DNA from: Actinopolymorpha cephalotaxi
GTDB lineage: Bacteria; Actinomycetota; Actinomycetes; Propionibacteriales; Actinopolymorphaceae
Direction: 5' to 3'
Assembly (NCBI RefSeq): GCF_013408535.1
Contig: NZ_JACBZA010000001.1
Coordinates: 2,688,850-2,752,849, forward strand
DNA: 64,000 nucleotides
Under the pieces are notes generated by a model that was given only the letters and a program-made list of their open reading frames with translations, did no database searches and was not told the origin of the DNA. This document shows positions 58,910 through 64,000 of this stretch, in pieces (position 1 is the stretch's first letter; each line of letters opens with the position of its first letter). The translations under genes and the position numbers were made by a program.

Positions 58910-59329
58910 TCAGGCGAAGGGGGATCCCGCGTTGGTGGTGCCGGCCAGCGCGTCCTTCACCGTGGGGTAGATGTCGAACGCCACATCGAGCCCGGTGAGG
59001 TGGAGGAGTTTGGTCGGCCCCCGGCGCGGGGCGCAGATGCGTACCGGAACATGCTCGGCGTGGGCACGACGCTGGAGGTTCACCAGCACGTCGAGTCCGC
59101 CGGAGTCGAGGAAGGGAACGTCCTCCAGCGAGAGCACGACCATCGCCGGGTGTTCGTCGAGCAGGTTGTTGAGCTCCTGGCACAGCTGTGCCGAAGTGGC
59201 CTGATCCACCTCGCCGGTCACGGACGTGACGAGCGTGCCGGCTTCGGTGTGGGTCGAATCGATCCGGATCCGAGGGTCGGCTGCACCGGCATGGACAACG
59301 CCGGCGGCATTGGCTTCGTTGGTCGACAC
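58910..59329 (-). CDS. STAS-domain anti-anti-sigma factor
   Basis: 139 residues. A short polar N terminus is followed by the STAS fold (about 20-130) with VTSVTGEVDQATSAQLCQE and the phosphorylation site VPFLDSGGLDVLVNL, in which the serine of DSGG (near residue 76) is the residue phosphorylated by a partner kinase in RsbV/SpoIIAA-type proteins. Unphosphorylated protein frees a SigB/SigF-family factor from its anti-sigma kinase; that kinase gene is not in the window. The GTG start at 59329 has GGAG 9 bases upstream. Direct repeats flank the gene. Confidence 0.9.
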   Translation of the reverse strand: MSTNEANAAGVVHAGAADPRIRIDSTHTEAGTLVTSVTGEVDQATSAQLCQELNNLLDEHPAMVVLSLEDVPFLDSGGLDVLVNLQRRAHAEHVPVRICAPRRGPTKLLHLTGLDVAFDIYPTVKDALAGTTNAGSPFA

Positions 59330-59453
59330 GGGGTTCGCTCCGTTCGCTGGGACTGGGCGGGAAGCGCGCCGTTCTCCCCCACCGTAGGCCAGCCAACCCC
59401 GAACCGGCCAGCGGAGCGTGGTTGCGCACCCAGGGTGGTGGTCCGCGTCACCA

Positions 59454-59478
59454 TGCCGGCGGTGAAACGGCGCAGGGC
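59454..59478. repeat. Direct repeat copy 2 upstream of the STAS gene
   Basis: These bases are identical to 58852-58876 and retain the GTTT of the stress promoter on the minus strand. The 15 bases that hold GGGTAC in the other copy are missing, so this copy should not act as the same promoter. Confidence 0.85.
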
Positions 59479-59538
59479 GCCCGGAAGGCCGGCCGGAGCC
59501 GGCACTTCACGAGCGCCCTGTGTCGTTGCGAGCTGACT

Positions 59539-59562
59539 GCGGGAGTACGTGTGAACTCCCGC
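59539..59562 (-). terminator. Hairpin at the end of the gas-vesicle operon
   Basis: GCGGGAGT (59539-59546) and ACTCCCGC (59555-59562) form a perfect 8-bp stem with an 8-base loop, 26 bases past the stop of the last gene of the operon. There is no T-tract. Confidence 0.5.
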
Positions 59563-59587
59563 CGGCGTGTCCGCCGGGTGAGGTGGT

Positions 59588-60817
59588 TCAGCGAACCGCC
59601 TCGGCGTGACGCCGGCGACGACGGGAGGGTTCCCGGCCGTTGCCGTTGCGACTGCCGTTGCGATCGCCGTTGCGGTTCGAGGTGTCGTCCGACTCGTCGT
59701 CGTCCTCGTCCTCGAGGTCGTCGTCCTCGTCGTCGAGGTCGTCGTCCTCGTCGTCAAGGTCGTCGTCGTCCTCGTCGTCAAGGTCGTCGTCGTCCTCGTC
59801 CTCGTCCTCGAGGTCGTCGTCGTCCTCGTCGTCCTCGTCGTCGAGATCGTCCTCGTCGTCGTCGTCGAGATCGTCCTCGTCGTCGTCGTCGAGATCGTCC
59901 TCGTCGTCGAGGTCGTCATCGGCCTCATCGTCGAGGTCGTCGTCGTTCTCGGCCTCGTCCCGGTCGTTCGGCCTCCGGTCCCGGCGGCCGAACTCGTCCT
60001 CGCGGCGGTGGTCCTCGCCCTCGTCGGGCTCGCGCACCACTTCGCCGTCACGGATCTCACCACGCCACGACCCGGAGGCCTCGCCCTGGATCGTCACGAA
60101 CCGGCGGAAGTGCTTGAGGTCCAGGCGCACCCGGCGGCCGAACGCCCGCCAGAGGTTCGCCGTCTTCTCGAACAGCCCCTTGGGGTAGTACTCCATGACG
60201 AGCAGGAGCATCGTCAGGTCGTCGGCCAGCGGGTGGAAGGTCACGACACCCTTGGTCGTGCCCTTGGCACCTTCGGTCGTCCAGGCGATCTTGCGGTCCG
60301 GAATCTGCTCGGTGACCCGGGCACTCCAGCTCCGCTTGGACCACCAGACCTTGCCGCGCCAGTTGCTCTCCACCTCGTCCTTGGCGTCGACACCCTGGAC
60401 GCCCTTCATGAACGAGCCGAACTCCTGGAACTGCGACCACTGGTCGTACACCACCGACACCGGAGCACCGATCTCGATGTCCTCGATGATGTTGGTCAGC
60501 TTGGGCCCGGAACGACCGCCGCCGAACAGACCCTTGATCTTGTTCTTCAGGCCCTGACCGAGCGCGCTCATCCCGGCCCGCAACGGCGACTTGCCCTCGA
60601 GCAGGGCCTTGACGCCGGTCATCATCGCGCTGGGGTTCTCGGCCTGGTCCTCGAGCTTCTCGGTCAGCCCGCCGAGCTTGCCGCTGACCTTGCCGACAAG
60701 CTCCGACCCACGGGCGGCGGCGTACTCCTTCGCCTCGTCTTTGAGGCGTTCGACGACAGGGCTCTTCAACAGAGCCTTGCCGAGGTCCCCCAGGAGAGAG
60801 CTCTTCTTGGAAGCCAC
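59588..60817 (-). CDS. SRPBCC-family gas-vesicle accessory protein with long acidic tail (GvpZ-like)
   Basis: 409 residues. An N-terminal helical part (1-100) has KALLKSPVVERLKDEAKEY. A Bet v1/SRPBCC-like domain follows (about 107-256), with IEDIEIGAPVSVVYDQWSQF, KVWWSKRSWSARVTEQIPDR and WRAFGRRVRLDLKHF. The acidic tail (about 287-378) is built almost only of Asp, Glu and Leu in LDDED-type units, and the last 31 residues carry Asn/Arg/Gly repeats and RRRRR. Similar cyclase-fold proteins occur at the end of Streptomyces gas-vesicle clusters (GvpZ); the role in vesicle assembly is unknown. GAGGAGAT precedes the GTG start. Confidence 0.85.
   Translation of the reverse strand: MASKKSSLLGDLGKALLKSPVVERLKDEAKEYAAARGSELVGKVSGKLGGLTEKLEDQAENPSAMMTGVKALLEGKSPLRAGMSALGQGLKNKIKGLFGGGRSGPKLTNIIEDIEIGAPVSVVYDQWSQFQEFGSFMKGVQGVDAKDEVESNWRGKVWWSKRSWSARVTEQIPDRKIAWTTEGAKGTTKGVVTFHPLADDLTMLLLVMEYYPKGLFEKTANLWRAFGRRVRLDLKHFRRFVTIQGEASGSWRGEIRDGEVVREPDEGEDHRREDEFGRRDRRPNDRDEAENDDDLDDEADDDLDDEDDLDDDDEDDLDDDDEDDLDDEDDEDDDDLEDEDEDDDDLDDEDDDDLDDEDDDLDDEDDDLEDEDDDESDDTSNRNGDRNGSRNGNGREPSRRRRRHAEAVR
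59684..59953. repeat. GTC/GTCCTC trinucleotide-type microsatellite inside the accessory gene
   Basis: About 270 bases are composed of repeated GTC and CTC words, read on the minus strand as GAC/GAG codons for the Asp/Glu tail. Larger units such as CTCGTCGTCGTCGAGATC recur (59832-59900). The region is likely prone to length change by slippage. Confidence 0.85.
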
Positions 60818-60831
60818 CCGGATCTCCTCTC

Positions 60832-61590
60832 TCAGCCTCGCGACCGAGACTGCCGGCCAGAACCGGAACCCTGCCGGCGGGAGGCCGACGAACGGGTCCT
60901 GCTCGCGGCGCGGCGAGGCGCGTCGGAGGCCGACCGCTTACGGCGCGGCCGCTCCTCGGAGTCGTCACCACGGCTCTCACGGGGGCGACGCCGCGGCCGC
61001 TCCTGGCGCTCGCCCGCGGGCTCCTCGCTGTCGCCGGACTCCTCGGAGTCGTCGGCGTCATCGGAGTCGTCGTCGTCATCCGGCTCGTCGTCGCCGGCCT
61101 CGTCGTCCTCGGCCTCGTCGTCCTCGAGCTCGTCGTCCTCGCGGTCGTCGACCTCGTCGTCGTACTCGTCGTCGTAGTCGTCGTCGAGTTCGTCCTCGGT
61201 GCCCTGCGTGGCCTCACCGGCCTTGCCCTTGACCTTGGACGCCGTGCCCGTGACCTTGGACGCGTTGTCGGTGACCTTGGCCTTGTCGGTCAGGGACGTG
61301 GTGCGCGACTGCAGCCCGTCGGAGAAGCGGGTCAGCTGCGACTCCAGCGTCGCCAGCGCCGCCTTGCGGCCGGCCTCGGCCACCGGGCCGCGCAGCTGGT
61401 CGCCGAGCTGGCTGATCTGCGGGGTGCTGGCCAGCTTGAGCACGCCCTCACGGACGAGTTCGCGCGGCTGCAGGCCGAGTTCCTTGCCCGCGAGCCACAG
61501 CGCGAGGCTCAGTGCGGCCTTGCCCTTCTTCGTACGGCCGAGGAGGTATCCCCCGGCGACCGCGACAGCGATCTTGGTCCTGTCATCCAC
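60832..61590 (-). CDS. Gas-vesicle accessory protein with acidic and basic tails (GvpY-like)
   Basis: 252 residues. The conserved N-terminal part (1-95) begins with a hydrophobic helix (AVAVAGGYLLGRTKKGKAAL) and LKLASTPQISQLGDQL, and is followed by a Thr/Lys linker. The tail then splits in two: residues about 132-190 are nearly all Asp/Glu, and residues about 195-252 are Arg/Ser-rich (RRRPRESRGDDSEERPRRKR). Similar proteins lie beside the SRPBCC gene in actinobacterial gas-vesicle clusters. The function is unknown. GTG 61590 has GAGGAGAG 5-8 bases upstream. It is 14 bases upstream of the SRPBCC gene. Confidence 0.8.
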   Translation of the reverse strand: MDDRTKIAVAVAGGYLLGRTKKGKAALSLALWLAGKELGLQPRELVREGVLKLASTPQISQLGDQLRGPVAEAGRKAALATLESQLTRFSDGLQSRTTSLTDKAKVTDNASKVTGTASKVKGKAGEATQGTEDELDDDYDDEYDDEVDDREDDELEDDEAEDDEAGDDEPDDDDDSDDADDSEESGDSEEPAGERQERPRRRPRESRGDDSEERPRRKRSASDAPRRAASRTRSSASRRQGSGSGRQSRSRG

Positions 61591-61631
61591 GGTTGCTCTC
61601 CTCTCGATGAACGGCGAAAGACCCGGCCTCG

Positions 61632-61653
61632 TCACCGCGGTACCCCGCGGTGA
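61632..61653 (-). other. Intercistronic hairpin between gvpF and the GvpY-like gene
   Basis: TCACCGCGG (61632-61640) and CCGCGGTGA (61645-61653) form a perfect 9-bp stem with a TACC loop; AGACC/GGTCT outside can extend it. It lies in the 84-base gap inside an otherwise overlapping operon. It may be an attenuator or an RNA-processing barrier. Confidence 0.55.
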
Positions 61654-61674
61654 AGGTCTCCCGACCGTCGAGTC

Positions 61675-62430
61675 TCACCAGCCCCAACGGGACTGCTGAG
61701 CCTGCGTTGTGCTCGACGCGTCGGCAAGACCGATCGCGTCGAAGCTGTAGAGCGGCAACGGTCCGACGTACTCGATCTCGGCCAGCCCGTCGACCTCGTT
61801 GGTGAGCGTCCTGACCGCCTCGTCCAGCTCGTCCAACCGTTCCCGGCGGACGAGGAGGGCCACCTGCTCCCAGCCCTCCTCCGAGGAGCTGATCGACTTG
61901 GAGTCCTCGGTGAGTTCGCCCAGCATCGCGACCCAGGCCGCGACCAGCTGGGACCGCTGCTCGGTGAGCCGCTGTGCGACGAGCTGCCCGACCTCGATGC
62001 GTTCCGACATCTCACTGCCCGGCCCGCCGCGACCGACCGCCGCGCGCAGCTCGGGGTCCTCCCTGAACAACCGCTGGACGGCCTCGTCGGTGAGGGTGAA
62101 CGTGAGCCGGAGCTCCACCAGGGAGGCGGTCGCGTCCAGTGCCCGGGCGAACTGCTCGGCCGCGGGCGCGAGCACCTCCGAGCGCACCGCGTCCACGTCG
62201 GGCGCGACCGTTCCGAAGCGGAGCGGCAGAACGGGTCCGTCGCGTACGAGCTCGACCAGCGCGTCGAGGTACTTCACCGCGTCGTCCTCGGTCAGGTCGT
62301 CCTCGCTGACGACCTCCCGGGCGAGGACGGCAAGGTCGCCGTCCTCGATGAGCTCGTATTCCCCGTCCGCGAGCTCGCCCTGCTCGTCGAGCTCGCGGCC
62401 GGCCGGGACCACTCCGTGCAGCAACAACAT
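61675..62430 (-). CDS. gvpF: Gas vesicle protein GvpF (GvpL/GvpF family)
   Basis: 251 residues with the family's two-domain layout. The N-terminal part (about 1-110) has MLLLHGVVPAGRELDEQG, AREVVSEDDLTEDDAVKYL and the conserved VLPLRFGTVAPDVDAV. The C-terminal part ends IEYVGPLPLYSFDAIG, the GPWPPYSF-type motif of GvpF/L. GvpF is a minor shell component or chaperone located at the gas-facing side. The ATG at 62430 is one base before the gvpA stop region, with GGAG 9 bases upstream, so translation is coupled to gvpA, the usual gvpA-gvpF order. Confidence 0.92.
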   Translation of the reverse strand: MLLLHGVVPAGRELDEQGELADGEYELIEDGDLAVLAREVVSEDDLTEDDAVKYLDALVELVRDGPVLPLRFGTVAPDVDAVRSEVLAPAAEQFARALDATASLVELRLTFTLTDEAVQRLFREDPELRAAVGRGGPGSEMSERIEVGQLVAQRLTEQRSQLVAAWVAMLGELTEDSKSISSSEEGWEQVALLVRRERLDELDEAVRTLTNEVDGLAEIEYVGPLPLYSFDAIGLADASSTTQAQQSRWGW

Positions 62431-62431
62431 C

Positions 62432-62893
62432 TCAGGACTCCTGCGACTGCCGGCTGGGACGACGCGAGCGCGTGGTGCTGCGGCTCGACGACGAACGCCG
62501 GCGGGCGGTGGACCGCTCACGGCCGTCGTCGTCATCGTCGTCGTCGTCATCGTCGGAGGAGAAGGACTCCTTCACCCCGCTGATCGCGCCCTTGGTCTTG
62601 CTGCCGGAGGACTTGCCGTCGCCGGTCACCTCGCGGACCAGGCCCGGAAGCCCGGCCACCTGGTCCTCCTGCTGACCGAGGTCGAGCCGGTTGACCGCCT
62701 CGGCGAACCGGAGGTAGGTGTCCACGCTCGCGATCACGATCCGGGCGTCGATGGTGAGGATCTCGATACCCACGAGCGCGACCCGGACGTAGGCGTCGAT
62801 GACGATGCCCTTGTCGAGGATCACCTCGAGGACATCGGCAAGACTGCTCGGCCGGGGCGCACGGTTGATTCCCTGCGTCGCTACAGCTGCCAT
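62432..62893 (-). CDS. gvpA: Gas vesicle structural protein GvpA/GvpJ family, with extended tail
   Basis: 153 residues. The GvpA core (about 15-72) is clear: [20 protein letters not shown], then [20 protein letters not shown] and [15 protein letters not shown], which form the amphipathic beta-hairpin of the vesicle wall. The tail (about 73-153) is unusual compared with the roughly 70-residue cyanobacterial GvpA: a linker, a run of ten Asp residues (about 114-123) and a Ser/Arg-rich end ([20 protein letters not shown]). Streptomyces GvpA has a related, shorter tail. The wall-facing N-terminal core is fully conserved. The start overlaps the gvpK stop. Confidence 0.9.
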   Translation of the reverse strand: MAAVATQGINRAPRPSSLADVLEVILDKGIVIDAYVRVALVGIEILTIDARIVIASVDTYLRFAEAVNRLDLGQQEDQVAGLPGLVREVTGDGKSSGSKTKGAISGVKESFSSDDDDDDDDDDGRERSTARRRSSSSRSTTRSRRPSRQSQES

Positions 62894-63240
62894 GGCGTGT
62901 TACGCCTCCCTGTCGTGTCGAGCCGTTCGTGTTCGTCGAGCAGGTCGTCGACGTCGATCGGAAGCCGGAGCCCCTCGCGTTCGACTCCGAAGATCTCCCG
63001 AAGCTCGGCGAACTTGTCTTCCAGTGCGAGCAGCGCCTCCCCCAGGCGTTCGACTTCCTCGTCGTCGAGGCTTCCGCCGTCCATCCGCCGGATCGCCTGG
63101 CGCTCCAGGAGGTCACGGACGAGTTCGAGCAGAGCCACCACGAGTTGTCCGAGGCCCCTACCGAGGTCCTCGGCGTTCGCGTCGATGCGAGGGGTGCGCC
63201 GCATGTCCGGCAGCTTCGGCAGCCGTACCGGTTCGCTCAT
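62881..63240 (-). CDS. gvpK: Gas vesicle protein GvpK
   Basis: 119 residues with the GvpK core: [40 protein letters not shown] and [20 protein letters not shown]. GvpK is essential for vesicle formation in several organisms, but its exact role is unknown. A C-terminal part after residue 90 ([16 protein letters not shown]) is family-like. The ATG overlaps the stop of gvpS (ATGA), and its stop lies inside gvpA, so the three genes are coupled. Confidence 0.93.
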   Translation of the reverse strand: MSEPVRLPKLPDMRRTPRIDANAEDLGRGLGQLVVALLELVRDLLERQAIRRMDGGSLDDEEVERLGEALLALEDKFAELREIFGVEREGLRLPIDVDDLLDEHERLDTTGRRNTPWQL

Positions 63241-63455
63241 CGCGCTCCCCTCCCCTCGAAGTTGGTGCGGTGCATCTCGTTGGCCGTCTCCAGCCCGATC
63301 AGCAACAACCGGAGGTTGAGCTGGATCAGGTCGATGCCGGCCAGGGAGATGATGATGTCGCCGGACACGACCACGCCGCGGTCGACAACCCGGTCGAGCA
63401 GGTCCACCAGGCTGGTGCCGCCGCCGGAGCCGGTGACGAGCGTGCGGTTAGCCAT
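63237..63455 (-). CDS. gvpS: Gas vesicle protein GvpS (GvpA-related minor protein)
   Basis: 72 residues of the GvpA/J/M/S superfamily: SLVDLLDRVVDRGVVVSGDI, ISLAGIDLIQLNLRLLLIGL and ETANEMHR. The core is similar to GvpA, but LIQLNLRLLL replaces the ARIVIAS strand, as in GvpS/GvpM. It probably acts at vesicle nucleation or the conical tips. The ATG overlaps the end of gvpL by 8 bases; the stop overlaps gvpK. Confidence 0.9.
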   Translation of the reverse strand: MANRTLVTGSGGGTSLVDLLDRVVDRGVVVSGDIIISLAGIDLIQLNLRLLLIGLETANEMHRTNFEGRGAR

Positions 63456-64000
63456 CGGCCGCCGCCTGCGATCCGATGGTCACCTGCGCGAAGCTGTACG
63501 GCGGCCAGGGCCCGGTCAGCTCGACCTGGACTCCTCCGGCCGCCAGGTCCGTGGCGTACTTCTCCACCACGTCGCGGAACTCCTGCGTCGCCGCGATGGG
63601 GACGAGGTAGGTGGCGTTCAGCAGCAGGTCGGCGGCACCTCCGCCCGACAGCCGGGTGGCGTCGGTGGCGTGCTCGGCCAGCGCGCGGTAGACCTCGTCG
63701 CCGGCCTGGCGTACGGCGTGGCGCTGCTCCTGACTCGCTCGCAACGCTTCTCGTCGCGCCTGCAGGTAGTCCCGTCCGGACGGACGGGCGGCCCGGTCGC
63801 GTTCGCGTTCGGTGTTCGCGTCCGGTGCCGCACCCTCACGGCGCAGCCGGACACCCCACTCCTGATGGCCGGCAAGCCGGGCGAGCAGGTCGCGGATCTC
63901 CGCCGAACGCTCCTCCAGCAGGCGGCGGGCGGCATCCTCGTCACCGACCACCGTCGCGAGACGCAACGGCAGAGCGGGGGTCTGCTCGAAGACGGCGCGG
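63448..64000 (-). CDS. gvpL: Gas vesicle protein GvpL (GvpL/GvpF family), 5' end outside the window
   Basis: The last 183 residues are visible. FEQTPALPLRLATVVGDEDA at the window edge is the conserved middle motif of GvpL/F proteins, and the C terminus ends VELTGPWPPYSFAQVTIGSQ, the diagnostic GPWPPYSF motif. The reading frame continues without interruption to position 64000, so the start and the rest of the operon (probably other gvp genes and the promoter) lie beyond. It is the first visible gene of the minus-strand operon and overlaps gvpS. Confidence 0.92.
   Translation of the reverse strand, partial: RAVFEQTPALPLRLATVVGDEDAARRLLEERSAEIRDLLARLAGHQEWGVRLRREGAAPDANTERERDRAARPSGRDYLQARREALRASQEQRHAVRQAGDEVYRALAEHATDATRLSGGGAADLLLNATYLVPIAATQEFRDVVEKYATDLAAGGVQVELTGPWPPYSFAQVTIGSQAAADG

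Noticed and set aside
59684-59953. CRISPR-like or satellite array
   Set aside because: The repeat is a coding trinucleotide-type microsatellite without spacers, in frame with the acidic tail.
59606-61177. Long plus-strand open frame opposite the gas-vesicle accessory genes
   Set aside because: It arises from the GTC repeat and high GC on the opposite strand; the products are low-complexity Val/Leu or Ser runs with no domain, while the minus-strand genes have recognisable folds and ribosome sites.

Overview
The window comes from a high-GC Gram-positive actinobacterium (Actinomycetota). The evidence is the strong G/C bias at third codon positions, frequent GTG starts, many apparently leaderless promoters, and actinobacterial marker families: DUF3093, DUF3159, DUF3710, DUF4193, DUF4235, DUF5998, the septation protein SepH, a CpfC-type ferrochelatase with a C-terminal cysteine cluster, and an F420-type luciferase-like oxidoreductase. 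The block at 6.5-14.2 kb (APC permease, two TrkA proteins, DUF3159, OB-fold protein, DUF3710, dut, DUF3093, DUF4193) follows the order around dut in Mycobacterium and Streptomyces. The gas-vesicle genes recall Streptomyces. A member of Propionibacteriales is possible, but the genus cannot be fixed from sequence alone. No rRNA, convincing tRNA, CRISPR array, transposase, integrase or phage gene was found.

Layout. 1-268: 5' end of aconitase. 495-3891: copper operon (YcnI, CopC, CopD-CtaG fusion), preceded by a small membrane protein, a zinc-ribbon protein and a divergent CGNR regulator. 5.5-6.5 kb: luciferase-like oxidoreductase. 6.5-14.2 kb: the conserved potassium-uptake/dut block. 14.5-16.7 kb: two-gene ABC exporter ending in a strong hairpin. 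16.9-22.8 kb: six-gene peptide-type ABC importer (two permeases, two ATPases, a 61-residue membrane protein, a lipoprotein binding protein). 23.3-27.6 kb: inositol monophosphatase, S9 peptidase, ferrochelatase. 27.8-30.5 kb: MFS permease and SepH. 30.7-39.9 kb: housekeeping genes (sulfurtransferase, LD-carboxypeptidase, M20 peptidase, thymidine kinase, phosphodiesterase, DUF5998, ArgS, metallo-hydrolase). 39.9-44.9 kb: aldo/keto reductase, metallo-hydrolase, secreted two-domain cell-wall hydrolase, Clp-N protein. 45.0-49.2 kb: D-amino-acid operon and a Gfo/Idh oxidoreductase. 49.4-57.8 kb: two APH-like kinases, methyltransferase, LysE and ThrE exporters, MarR, a secreted propeller-like protein, an RpiR-type regulator and a HAD phosphatase. 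57.8-59.3 kb: SDR and STAS anti-anti-sigma factor. 59.6-64.0 kb: 3' part of a gas-vesicle operon (gvpL-gvpS-gvpK-gvpA-gvpF and two accessory genes), cut by the window edge.

How genes work together. YcnI, CopC and CopD/CtaG form an extracytoplasmic copper handling and cytochrome-oxidase assembly set. The APC permease and the two TrkA-type nucleotide-binding proteins form a potassium-uptake module arranged around a divergent regulatory region. The peptide ABC genes encode one complete importer. The D-serine-deaminase-like protein and the N-acyl-D-amino-acid deacylase are translationally coupled and should act in succession on D-amino acids. The gas-vesicle genes are tightly coupled by overlaps, and three of their products carry acidic-then-basic disordered tails.

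The most unusual signals are these shared tails, encoded in part by a GTC-type microsatellite, and a duplicated block around the STAS gene in which one copy contains a perfect general-stress (SigB/SigF-type) promoter and the other has lost its -10 element.
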